A stretch of 64,000 nucleotides of DNA from Puccinia triticina (lineage: Eukaryota; Basidiomycota; Pucciniomycetes; Pucciniales; Pucciniaceae): the NCBI RefSeq assembly GCF_026914185.1, contig NC_070560.1:1913501-1977500 (forward strand). The letters run 5' to 3'. How positions within the stretch are numbered: position 1 is the stretch's first letter; each line of letters begins with the position of its first letter. The notes under the pieces were generated by a model. It had not been told where the DNA came from, did not search any database, and was given only the letters and a program-made list of their open reading frames with translations. Positions 12,210 through 23,229 of the stretch are shown here, piece by piece. A program made the position numbers and the translations under genes.

Positions 12210-14650
12210 ATGAATCCAAGCCCTTATAACTCTTGGTTTCTTGGCACAAATTTTATTTCATTTTTCTACGTGAAGCTCTTCATCAGTGCTCCCCCCTCAC
12301 CCAATCATACCACTAGCTTATATGATGCTCCAATGCTGATTACTTTTGAGAATAACCCAGAGTTGAATTCGCATCGATTGGACCCTCTTGAGCCTTTAGA
12401 TTTTCAACCAGCTAATAAAAAGAGAAAAGCAACATGCGGCAATGATTTGCTAGGCGGGTGGGCTCCAACATCCCTCAAGTTGGATGAAGAAGGTAAGTGA
12501 AAATACTTTCACTGGCCTATCATGGATCTCAAAATTTATTGGGTCGGCACCGCCTTTGGATTAGATCACGAATGGTGGCAAGAATTTGTGAATAATTTTT
12601 CAGCTACACCAAGTCAGCGATCTGACACAGTGGGTTTGGTTAGTGGTTGTCAACCAGAATTGCAAGGTAATTCATCTCGATCAACGCACTCAACATATTT
12701 GTGCCCCATACTCACGGAAATGGCGTTCTAGCGATGTCAGACAGATCCTTGTATCCTTCTCGGACCCAGTCATTTCCGGCTTATAATTATCATAACTTTC
12801 AGCATGATGATCCAGTAGAGATCATCCCAGTTCCAGACAGGCGGCACTCAAGAGAGGATCAGTTTAGGAACTCGGAATTTCTTCATCAGCCTCACATCAT
12901 GAAAGAGCCATCAATAACTAATCAAAGAGCTGCAAAAAAATCTCTCAGCACTCCAAGTTCTGTAAATGTGGTGAAGGAAACAGGCACAAGCTCCAGTACT
13001 AAAGCCTACCATAGTCCAGTAGAATTGAATAAGGAATGGAAATCCATGTTTTCTTGGGTACATAACTACCTCAAAGGGGAGGAGACATCTATGAAAATCA
13101 AAAATTTCATGCAGCGATTTGAATATGAGGAACAGAAACTGAACAATATGTTACCATTTGCGAAAAATTATAACAAAATTCAGTTACGTGGTATCTCGCT
13201 GGAGCTCATTCAGATCAATCGCGCTTCTGAAAATCATAAATTCCATGACTTTGTTATTCTGCCGACACAAACGAGAGGCTCAGGAGCATGTCGCAGTGAA
13301 AAGACGAAGAAAGTGGCAAATCGATTTGAGCAAATTCTCGGAGCATCAGAAATTTTGCATCGCCTGGCCAGTCTACACGGTTTAGACGCTGAAATCTTTG
13401 GCACTCAATCGGATAATACTTTCGAATTTTTTTTGAAATGGATTGAGGAAGTCTTCTTCATTCACACAGCAGATAGCCTTCCGGTTTATGGTATATTGGA
13501 AGAAACGACGTCGGAAGATGCAGAACGGGCTGGAGATCGGTTTGGTAGTGCACAGAGAGAAGTATCACTACTTCTGGGACAACAGGGAAAGGTCAAATAC
13601 ATTGAAAAATATGCGCTATCACTTTTTCTATTGGGATACTGATGTCAGAGAGAAGCTGTGAAACTTGGGCGAGTAGACCTCATGAGAGGCCACCCGGAGA
13701 ATCTATGGATATTTTTAAGAACTAATATGAAAACTTGGCCTGATCAGCTATCAAGATTCAATCCAACTGAACAAGGCACAATTAACAAACAATCCTGGCA
13801 GCATGTGGAAAAACTGGCACTTGATAATGAACAAGAGGCGGATTTTTTTACTTCCAAGCTGAATGAGCATTTTGGAAACTTGAGAAATATTGATTATAAA
13901 GGGACCAAGTTAGTCAATCAACTTGAAAAACCAGCTGGATCGCTTATTCCGCAAAAAACTATGATGGAAATTAATTCAAATCTTGGGCAATTTATGTTTG
14001 AAAGCCGACAGTTTTTATCAGCTCCGGGGATGACAAAGGTGGAGGGTTTACCCATATATGTCCTGCAAATTGTTAAAAAACTAGATATCAAAAAAAGGGC
14101 TTTGATATATTCAACCGAGGATATTGATGTAGAAAAGAGGCAATCTAACTATGTCCACTTATTGGAGAATCGAATATTAAAAGTATTACTATCAATCCTC
14201 TCATTACATCAGATTGCAAGCAAAATTCTGGGAATTGCGAGTCAGAATACGCAACAAATATTAATTCAATGGTTTCTGAACCTTTTATTCACTAAAACTG
14301 AAGATAGCTTGCCACTTTTTGGCTTTGTTGATATGGACTCTCCATCTCAAAAGCCACTGGAACAGTTATTTGGTAGTCCCCAGAAGTACTTGTCAAAAGA
14401 ACTGACTACTTCGTCACCAATGCATCCAAAACGAGGATATAAAATAGCATTCTTGCTATATGGATTTTGGTATGAGGAGATTGCTCTCAAGTGTGGCATA
14501 CTTTCCCCACACACACCCTCTTATTGGGAATTAATGTTTAGTCAACTCACCAAGGCTAAACGCCAAAAGAAAATTCATCTCCCTCTGAACATCCCCAAAC
14601 CAAGCAGTAATTTTGATTTCAATACTTCACATTCAGGAACCATGTCTTGA
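12210..14650 (+). CDS. two-module protein of unknown family, possible secretion signal, internal TGA
   Basis: Three exons fit by frame and signal: 12,210-12,492, 12,604-12,666 and 12,732-14,650. Introns are GTAAGT..TTTCAG (111 nt) and GTAATT..TTCTAG (65 nt), both phase 1. The start is hydrophobic (WFLGTNFISFFYVKLFISAP), consistent with a signal peptide. The large exon encodes two diverged copies of one module. Copy 1 contains IEEVFFIHTADSLPVYG (about 13,440-13,490) and copy 2 FLNLLFTKTEDSLPLFG (about 14,275-14,325). Each is preceded by a helical region with IFGTQS or ILGIAS and followed by a conserved LLGY/LLYGFW end. A TGA at 13,640-13,642 interrupts copy 1, exactly where copy 2 has the Trp codon of GFW; the frame then stays open to 14,650. 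It is either a recent nonsense mutation, an assembly error or readthrough. I recognise no family. Confidence 0.6.
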
Positions 14651-14909
14651 CATCAAAAAAAAATCTTTGTGTTTATTTTTGGCATATAATGCAATAATGA
14701 TAAATTTTGAGTAAAAATTCATCCTGATTCTCCTAGCCTTTCAGCTTATGTGAACTTGGAAAGAGGGAGACATGTTATGCCAATGGTCAAGTCTATGGAG
14801 AGGAAGATGGGCTCTGGGGATTAGCAAAAATGTAGATCCCAACTTTCTAGGCATACATGTCTAACTTCACTCCGCTGTTCTCATCAAACCTGTTGGGAAC
14901 ACCATTTTT
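14651..14909. other. short intergenic region before the hAT element
   Basis: A/T-rich 3' flank of the preceding gene. Nothing further is recognised. Confidence 0.4.
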
Positions 14910-17900
14910 TAGGGATGGTGTTTGGGTACCCAGTTTAGGGTACCTGGTACCAACACTGGGTAGCTACGTTGCCAGTAACGGTAACGTATCGGCAACGTAT
15001 TGATTTTCTATGCGTTACTCACGTCGTTACTGGTAACGGTTTCCCGTTGCCGTTAGGGCTTTTGGGTCAATTTTTTATTCATTTCTCGATACGTTGTAGG
15101 ATCTCAATGTAAAAGCAAAAAAAAATCGATATGGTAACGGGCCAAAGAACAAGCTATGTATGTAAGAGTGAGGCAAAAATCATGCAGGCGCTTTTTTCTT
15201 TGGACCTGGCACCAAAGATTTTAAAACTTTGCTGGCCTCCTCAAAATCACCAGTGAGAGGGACCTGCTCCCTTAGCCACATCATACTACTGACACAGCGA
15301 GTCATTGTAGATGGGTTCAAGCCACCGCGCCTGCTGCTGCAGACATCGGAAGCAGCGGAGAATAGTCTTTCGACTGCACACGAACTCCCAGATACCCCAA
15401 GATACGCCCGTGCCATCCGAGAGAGCGTCAGATAAGCCATGCAGTGATCCCGCCACCACTTCAGAGGAGTGGATTTATTGGCAATTGACTTGCTGTTGAA
15501 GGCGAGTTTGGCTTTGAGGAAAGATTCTATTTCGTTTTCCTGCGGAGTCGTTTGCTGAGTCATACGGGATGCAAGCCGTGACATGAGGGAGTCTGAATCA
15601 GGTGCTGTTGTATTTTCTAAACATGTGATCTCGGATGGTTCGGCCAAGGTTGAGCCGCAGACTGGTTTTTGCTTGAAGTCCAGGAACCGACGGTTGAGAA
15701 GTTCAAGACAATCCTTGACCTCTTTGCTTTTGGCTCCAAAGACCAGTTCAAAAATATGGATCCGAAAGCATGGATGAATAAGAGTGGCAAGTAGCAGCGT
15801 CTCACAGTCCATCGCCTCCGCCAAGTACTTTTCAACCCGCTTGAGCATGGCATAGTACATTGGATACAATGGGTCCTTCTCTTCGGCGCGATCGAGCTTT
15901 CCGGATAGCTGCTCCTTAAGCTCCAAATATTTAGGAATCACGTGCGCCCCGGTGGGCTGATTCCCTTCCATTTGTGCGGTAAGCGTAACAAAAACCTGTC
16001 AATGGTCGTATGATCAGTGGCAGTCAAGTTGTGTAAATTAATTGAGAATACACACCTCAAGCTTGCGGTTTAATTTGTCAATCCAAACCCAATCCCAAGG
16101 AGAAAAATGCACGTTGTCGAATACCCCGGTTTCTTCCTGGGCTTGATCTTCCTTGAGAAGTGCGTCAATTACTTCTCGGGCATCAAGTGCTTTGCGGTGG
16201 CTCTCGTATTTCACATTCCAGCGGATCCCGTAACCCGCAATCAATGGCGCCACCTTAACACCCATCTTGTTGGCCATGCGATTGAAACTTGCTCGCTGAG
16301 CTGCAGACCGGGTGATTTGTTTGATCACAACATCCAACTTTGTCGTAAGTGCTTGAAGCATGGTTGTATTTGCATGTTTTTCTGTGACTGGTTCATCGTC
16401 AGGATCGATTTCGGAAGCTGGAGTGGGAGTGGGAGCCACATTGGTATCAGACAGCTCATCATCAGCATTACCGTAGTCGCTTTGAGAAGCGCAATCGTCT
16501 TCAATCAGACTTGTCGTGGCCATTGGGTCCAAATCAACGCCCAAGGCTGAACCAGACGACTCCGAGCATAAAGTTTCAACTGCATCCTCGTCTTCCTCGA
16601 CAAGTCTCCCTAGAACGGGGAAAAATCCAAGGACCGACTCCTTGGCTTTTGCTGGGGGAAGCGTTTTCAGTGATAAAGAGGCCAGGCCGGCATTCACAAT
16701 CAGCGCTAGCTTGTGACAGAAGCAGCGGACGTGCATGGTCATTGGATCCCACGAGCTGGTCTCCGGTGGTTCGTTGGCGTATATCAAGCTATACATCTCG
16801 CTGGCCATAGTGTTGTTGTTTGAACCGGAATCAGTAGTCTGTGCCAACATTTTTTGGAACAGTTTTTTTTTGCTGAGGAGGCTAGCAATCGGCCGTGCAA
16901 GTAAATGTCCATGATGCTTCCATGGAATCATCTTGAGAGTTAAATGTCGGACTGTGTACTCCCAGTCCGAATTGATGTAAGCCACCGCGGCCCCAATGAA
17001 TGCGAATCTGTTCCCCTTTGTCGTCCATACGTCATGGATAAGGGTGAACTTTGTATCGAGGTTCTTATGAGAAAATTACATGCTACCAATCAGTATCAAA
17101 AAGCAAAATTTAACGAATAGCAAGCACATGTACTGTAGCGTACATTTAAATCATCAAACACATTTTTTTTCAGCATTGAGTAGAGTCTCTTTGACTCATC
17201 GGCCGACCAACGTCGTGCAAACAGAATGGCCTTGTTGTTTGCATACAGAAAAGCTGCACGAAGGTACGGATCTTCAATCCGTGTCCATGGCAGCGCCTGG
17301 CGAATCTGCCATATCATAATCAACTGGTTGAGAACCCGGTTGACAAATGATGGCTTGACCTGAAGAAATCCACTAATGACGGTTTGCTTCGGATCACCCC
17401 CACCCTTAGCTTCAGCGAGATTGCGTTCGGCAACGGAGGGTGGTAATTTTGCACCAGCTTCCTTGGCTTTTGATTGGTTGACGCAGCCAACACTTTTGTT
17501 TTCCGACTGAGTGGAACCGTCCCGATGGACCTTCAAGTTGCCATTTGAGGTCGGGTGCGCACGGACAACGGTTTTACACCATTTGCAGCGGTAGTTAATC
17601 TGAGTGTTGGGCTTGTCATTTTTTTTCCAAAAAGGTTCGTCATAAAAATCAAGGATATGATCAAACTCCTTTTCCATTTTTCTCTTAGCTTCGCGAGGCT
17701 GAATTTCAATAGATTCATCTGATTCCTGACTATAGTCATAGTCTTCAACAGTCGCGTTCGCCTAATCAAAACATTCAAAACAAATCAATCACAAAAGCTT
17801 TAATCACCCACTCGTTTAATCAATGGAAATCATATTCACACGCACAGATGCCTTTTTGCTTGGTTTCTTTGGCTTCGTCTTCTTTTTTCTGACAATAGCA

Positions 17901-18809
17901 GGCGCCACTTCAGTTGCAGAGGACTCGTCTTCAATGATTCGCTTTTTCTTGGGCTTAGCTTTTGATTTGGATGGGCCCGTTGACTGAGCAGATTCCGAAG
18001 CGGGGGCTGCCGGCGTTTTGGCTGATTTCGTTAAACTGACGCGAGAATCTGAGACTGTTGGAATCATGTTTGGCTCCGCAACCACCGATGATGCTCTTTT
18101 TGAACGGCGGAGTTGAGACTGGTCAGTTGCATATCCACTAGCATCCAGGTCTTCGGTACCTTTCTCTGACTGAGTTCTGGGGTTCATCTTGGATGCAGTT
18201 AAGAAGATAAAGCTGATAGCAAAGTTTCAAAAAACCAAGAGTGTTTGGATTTACTGGTGATTGGCAAGCAACAGGGGAGCGCGATTTTGAAAAATGTCTA
18301 AGCTTCAATGACAGGGGGGAGTCGCTGGGATTAGCAGCGCCAAGGCCCAACACAGTCAGTTGTACTGTCGGATTCCGCGGAATCCAACAGTACAACTGTG
18401 TGGGTACTGTGCCCGAAACATTTCAGATAGAAGAATGCAGGGGTAAGCTGACACTCAGCGGTATGTAGAACACTTCCCCAGGGTAAAGCACAATACTGGG
18501 CGTTATGGCGCGTTAGTGGCGCTACGGTACCCAGAAATAAACAAATAAAACTAGAAGATTGTGATACGATATGGAATGCTAAGGATTCCTGTCGTTACTA
18601 ATTACCGTAACGATGGTTTGCAGTAACGGGACTAGTTACGATATGAAAAAACGCTCAACAACGTATCATATCGTAACTACCCAGTGTTGCTGGTACCGCC
18701 TGGCAGGTACGGCAGGTTCCTATAGGGTACCCAATAAGCGGTACCAGGTGCCTGGTTTTTGGGAGAAAAACAGCGGGTACCCGGGTAACGCCTGCCCGCA
18801 CCCGCCCTA
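14910..18809 (-). mobile_element. hAT-superfamily DNA transposon, about 3.9 kb
   Basis: The left end begins TAGGGATGGTGTTTGGGTAC; the right end, reverse-complemented, begins TAGGGCGGGTGCGGG and continues to GGGTACCC. Both ends then share TGGTACCA..CAACACTGGGTAG a little further in (about 14,950 and 18,680-18,700). Inside are clusters of GTTAC/GTAAC words, of the kind expected for subterminal transposase-binding sites. The transposase fills the centre. I could not find a convincing 8-bp target duplication, so the outer limits are uncertain by some tens of bases. Confidence 0.75.
15180..18187 (-). CDS. hAT transposase, four exons
   Basis: It cuts and pastes the surrounding element. Exons run about 17,843-18,187, about 17,140-17,765, 16,056 to about 17,070, and 15,180-15,995. 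Last intron: GTGTGT..TTGACAG (60 nt). Exon 1 encodes a Lys/Ser-rich nuclear-localisation-like region. Exon 2 holds a BED-type zinc finger (YRCKWCKTVVRAH followed by NLKVHRD). Exon 3 has the catalytic core (FTLIHDVWTTKGNRFAF, TDSGSNNNTMASEM, and the CxxH motif RCFCHKLALIVNAGL). Exon 4 ends with the hAT dimerisation region and catalytic Glu (GVSGSSCAVERLFSAASDV). An acidic insert splits the core around 16,380-16,600, where hAT proteins usually carry a variable insertion. No stop or frameshift was seen once introns are removed, so it may be functional. Confidence 0.88.
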
Positions 18810-18860
18810 AGCCGGAGCCCCTTATTTTTCCTGGGGTTCAGGGGAATTGATTGGGTGTAA

Positions 18861-19138
18861 GAGCATGTTTAATGGTCAAGCTAAGTTTGCGCAAGGTTTG
18901 ACTCGCAGCTATCGCTAACTAAAGTAGCAAGGTGTGATTTGACCGTATTGGTCTGTCATCTTTGTGATACTCGCGGGTAGATAGCTAGCTTGTGAGCTAC
19001 GTTGCTATATGTAGCAAGGGTTAGCTCAAATCCTAGCTTCTTGCTAATTTAGCTCAGGCTTAGCTCAGCCCGGTGTGGTTGAGTTTGATGGCTAAACTAG
19101 CTAGCTGCGAGCTAAACTAGCCACCAATAAACATGCTC
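18861..19138. mobile_element. MITE with TAA target duplication (PIF/Harbinger-like)
   Basis: Left end GAGCATGTTTAATGG; the right end reverse-complemented is GAGCATGTTTATTGG (14 of 15). Both sides are flanked by TAA (18,858-18,860 and 19,139-19,141), the 3-bp duplication typical of PIF/Harbinger. The interior is full of AGCTA/TAGCT words that can fold. There is no coding capacity. Two other TAA-flanked elements occur at 53,791 and 58,127. Confidence 0.7.
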
Positions 19139-19141
19139 TAA

Positions 19142-20079
19142 GTAGGGTTGATGGTGCCAGTGCGCGCCACGGCACCCCCTGGGGCGCGCACTGGCGCCGT
19201 TGAGGGACTCCTGTCCGTACAAGCGGAGGCAGTCGTGTGAGGGGATGGGTTGCTGTTTAGGCTGCCCTCGAGGTGGGTGGTCCGTGAGGATTGAGCGCTG
19301 AAATGGGGGGGGATCTGGGATAGCTTCTTGGTTGGGTGGTTTTGAGAGGTTCGCCAGGGTTTTGGATCCTCGGCGGCGGTTGTTTTTGTGGTTGATGGGA
19401 TGAGAAGTGATCTTAAAGAGGGGAAGGAACGGGGATCTGGAATTCTGGATGAAAGGACGATCGGCGGACGGAGCCCGTAAGTTGAAACTCTGAAGATATG
19501 ATCTATAAGCTCTGTGATGGTCCGTATTCTGGGGATCAGAATGCCATGGCCACCCATCATCCAAGTTCGAGCGGAACTTGGACTCCGGGCGACATGTCAC
19601 ATACATTTCATCACATCCTCCGCGCGCTACACGCGCGCACACATAAACGGCCAACAAAAACAAAGAAACAAGGAAGAAAAGAAACAACACAAGGGGACAT
19701 AAAGAAAAACACAGTGAGATAAGACAGAAAGAAAAGAGTCAGAGAGAAGACAGGAAAGCAAAAAAAAAAACAAAGAACAGAAGGAGGAAAGGAAGAGATG
19801 GGCAAACAAACAGAAAAGAAGAAAACCAGGAACAAACAGGAGAATAAACCCACAGCAGGTGCTGTGTTAGGACCAAGAAGCTGAAGGGGGCTGGGAATTG
19901 AGAATGAGAGGAGTTGGGGATAGAAAGAGGGAAAAGGAAAAAAGGGGGGGGAACGTTCTTGAGGTCTTGAGGATCTTGAAGGAGAGAGGATCTTGATGTT
20001 TTGGATTCTTGATGCCTTGATGAGTCTTGATGCTCCTGACTAGCTGGCCACGAGAGGGGCCACCACACCGTCAACCCTA
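19142..20079. repeat. possible terminal-inverted-repeat element, non-coding
   Basis: The left edge TAGGGTTGATGGTG is mirrored at the right as TAGGGTTGACGGTG when reverse-complemented. The interior has a purine-rich run and a CGCGCGCTACACGCGCGCAC stretch that resembles sequence near 25,060. A minus-strand open frame across it has a hydrophobic start but looks compositional. No target duplication was found. Confidence 0.35.
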
Positions 20080-20559
20080 TTTACACCTAATATGAGACAG
20101 CCACCATACACCTGGGGTTGGGATATTCAAGGTTTTGGAGTTGGAGGTGTTTGGGTTCTGCTATTTCCTTGGTTACTGGGTTTTGGAGGGGTTCAATTTG
20201 GTGTTCTGGTCTCTGGGCTTTGATTATTGTTGGAGGGATGAAGGCAGAGGGTGGGTGTTGGGTTAGGTGAGGTGTGCAGTGAGGATAGACAAGGGTTTGG
20301 AGTTGGGATTTTCAAGGTTTCAGAGGCGGAGCAATCCCAATTCTGGTGTTCTTTGTGATTCATTTTCTTTGTCTCTGTAATGTATATCCTGCAATATGTT
20401 ATGGTCAGGTCATTGGAGAGGAAGAATCTGGGGATCTGGACATTATATGGTGGATTGCAGGATGAGGAAGATGTCTGGAACTCCAGCCTCTTGAACCAAG
20501 AGTGTGCATTCTGTGACATGTACGTGTTAGCTATGTATGTGAGAGCCCGCGCTGTGGCC

Positions 20560-21190
20560 AAGGGTGAAACCGCTGCGCTGCGCTGACATCAGTGGCACTT
20601 TTAGCACAGAGCAGCGGTCCACCACTGATCCTCCAGCCCAATCAGTGTTAGCGCAGCGCTCTGAAGGCTGCGCGGCTAATGCTGAATTCAGCCATCTACC
20701 ACTGACTCTTGCTGGTGATCAGCATTAGCGCAGCGCCAAAAAGAGCGCTAACACTGAAAATTAGCGCAGCGCAGCAAAAAACCGCTGATGCCTGGTGACC
20801 GCTTTTTCAGCGTCAGCGCCCTGATTTTGCTGCGCCACAGTAGCAGCACTGACTATTGCCGCGGCAGTAGCGGGGCGGTGCACGTCAACCACCATTGACT
20901 ACACAGTTTTCTGATTGGATGATATATGTATTTATATCCCCATTCACCCAATTGAATTCCCTATGACCCCTCTGCCTCCCATCTGACCTCAAATTGTCCG
21001 TATCACCACGTTGGGGCGCAGCAAAATCAGCGCGCTGACGCTGAAAAAGCGGTCAGCGGCCATTCAGCGGTTTTTCCGCTGCGCTGCCACTGTTAAAACA
21101 GCTTTAGCGCAGCGGTTTAATGCTGAATGGCCGCTGATTTAGCGCGCTGAAAATCAACACTGAAAAAATTCCGGTGATATTAATCAGCGT
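20560..21190. repeat. long inverted-repeat (foldback) element rich in GCTGCGC/CAGCG
   Basis: The arm at about 20,770-20,835 (GCAGCAAAAAACCGCTGATG onward to GATTTTGCTGCGCC) pairs with 21,010-21,075 read in reverse complement, with only a few mismatches. Looser pairing extends outward on both sides. The loop of about 175 bp is AT-rich (20,836-21,010). The GCTGCGC words recur again near 32,220-32,280, suggesting a family. There is no coding frame. Confidence 0.65.
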
Positions 21191-22360
21191 TGTGGTGATT
21201 TATATATGCAAGCAGGTAGAATGTCCGCTCACCGCAGAATGTGCGGGAATGCAGTGGGTTGGCTGAGTAAATGCTCAGTCTACATATCCAAACAAGAAAA
21301 TAAGCATGCATGCTTATGATGTAGGCCAAGGTAAAACCTTGAATGTACAGCTACAAAAGCACATGGAAAGTTGGCAAATGGGCAAGCTGCAGGACCGGGG
21401 ACAAGGGAACCGGGGTTTGAGCCTCGCTGCGGACTTGGCGGAATGGTTGGAGTAGGACTTTGGCAGGACTTTTGGATGGACTAAATAGTGCGGACCGGTG
21501 TGGTGATTTATATAGGCAAGCGTGGTAGAATGTCCACTTGGGGATAACGCGGGCGGGAATGCACAGAGCGGCTCAGGCAGAGTGCATTCCGGTGACATAA
21601 GCACTGAGGATGATGTCAGAAAAGCACACTATCAAAGCTTACAGAAAGTCATGTGCGTACCGGAATGCACGGATCACGGATTTTGGATGGGGTATTTGGA
21701 TTGGAGCGGAAAAGACAGGGCTGGACTGCGGTGGACTACACACGTGGACTGGTAGCAGCCGCGCGTCAGCGGGTGAGCCCCAACAGCCAAAGCGGGTTCC
21801 ACCAGTGGGTGGAACCGGAGTGGAGGTGGTGACAAGAGACCGACTGGCGGGGGCTAGACAGAGGATGGTGGGAGATCAAGCGTTGGAGAGGAGTGGAGTC
21901 TGAGAAAGTGATGCGCCAAAGAGCGGGCGGAGCTGGAGGACTAGTGCGGGAAAGTGTCAGACGTATGGTGTGGTATGCTTTATGGTTACCCATCTAGCCC
22001 ATTTCAAAATTTTCCATTTTCTCATATGTACACTCACAAATCAACCAATACGGCGACACCATTGGATTCTACGGCCAAAACTACACAGGACACCATGGAC
22101 AACACACCTTACACCCCTCTGGATCAGAAGATACAACCCCTTCAAGACACCATCAGCCAGTTTCACACACACAAACACCATACTCAGGTCATGTAATCCG
22201 TTACATGAACCACCCTTACCCAGGACCATGTAATCCATTACATGGTCCGCTCTGACACTTGTCTACCCTTTACATATGCTTTACCTCATCAGCTGCACTC
22301 ATTACATTGTGTTATGCACGTGTCATGCAGTGTCATGCAGTGTCATGCACACTAGATGCA
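21190..22360. repeat. degenerate direct repeats and short palindromes, no gene
   Basis: GTGGTGATTTATATA followed by GCAAGC..GGTAGAATGTCC occurs at about 21,192 and again at about 21,500, an imperfect direct repeat some 310 bp apart. Near 22,193-22,250, ATGTAATCC-x-TTACAT palindromes occur twice. Short open frames are not convincing. Confidence 0.5.
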
Positions 22361-22830
22361 GGCTTATGCAGGCTTATGCAGGCTTATGCAGGCTTATGCA
22401 GGCTTATGCAGGCTTATGCAGGCTTATGCAGGCTTATGCAGGCTTATGCAGGCTTATGCAGGCTTATGCAGGCTTATGCAGGCTTATGCAGGCTTATGCA
22501 GGCTTATGCAGGCTTATGCAGGCTTATGCAGGCTTATGCAGGCTTATGCAGGCTTATGCAGGCTTATGCAGGCTTATGCAGGCTTATGCAGGCTTATGCA
22601 GGCTTATGCAGGCTTATGCAGGCTTATGCAGGCTTATGCAGGCTTATGCAGGCTTATGCAGGCTTATGCAGGCTTATGCAGGCTTATGCAGGCTTATGCA
22701 GGCTTATGCAGGCTTATGCAGGTGCATGCAGGCTTATGCAGGCTTATGCAGGCTTATGCAGGCTTATGCAGGTGCATGCAGGCTTATGCAGGCTTATGCA
22801 GGTGCATGCAGGCTTATGCAGGTGCATGCA
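22361..22830 (+). repeat. 10-bp minisatellite, 47 units of GGCTTATGCA
   Basis: Forty-seven tandem 10-mers: 43 are GGCTTATGCA and 4, all near the right end, are GGTGCATGCA. Three TGTCATGCAG units precede the array (about 22,321-22,350), perhaps its origin. The unit is 10 bp with no stop in any forward frame, so all three forward frames stay open and spell the same decapeptide repeat (LMQAYAGLCR). These long frames are an artefact of the repeat rather than evidence for a protein. Confidence 0.97.
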
Positions 22831-22900
22831 GACTAGTGTAATAGGGGCTGTAGTTCATGCAGGTGTCAAGCTAGCAAAAACCCCTCATGCAGCTTGCACA

Positions 22901-23229
22901 TGACATCAGTTGACAGCTCAGGCTAGCTAAATTCACTCGTATGACATCATTTGACAGCAGGTGACAGACAGGGGCAGTACAGATGATCAGGTGACCCAAT
23001 GACATCATACGTCAATGACATCATAGGCCAAACTTGAACCTCTCACCTCCTCTTTCTCACCAGCTAAATTCCCTCATCATTACATCATGTGACCTGTCAA
23101 TTGGGCTAAATTCCCTCATCTAGGCTGTACCACCAGCCCAAAATCCCTCATTTGACAGCTCAGGGCAGCTAAAATCCCTCATTCCCTGGTTCCCCTGGAG
23201 CTAAAATCCCTCACCCTTTTCTATTTAAG
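22901..23229 (+). promoter_or_regulatory. promoter-like array: four TGACATCA sites, phased GCTAAAWTCCCTCA repeats, TATA-like box
   Basis: TGACATCA occurs perfectly at 22,901, 22,942, 23,000 and 23,016, next to several TTGACAG words. TGACATCA differs by one base from the CRE/bZIP site TGACGTCA. Downstream, (G)CTAAA(A/T)TCCCTCA or close variants recur at about 23,064, 23,105, 23,137, 23,168 and 23,199, the last four spaced 31-32 bp. TATTTAAGG follows at 23,222. This looks like the U3 of a retroelement or a strong promoter. I see no obvious coding region directly downstream. Confidence 0.45.

Noticed and set aside
19112..19690. Minus-strand frame with a hydrophobic start
   Set aside because: The hydrophobic part comes from a purine-rich low-complexity tract, and the frame crosses the edge of a MITE.
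22356..22830. CRISPR-like array
   Set aside because: The units are contiguous 10-mers without spacers in a eukaryotic setting, so this is a minisatellite.
22259..22903. Three long overlapping plus-strand frames over the minisatellite
   Set aside because: They are forced open by a stop-free 10-bp unit and have no independent coding evidence.
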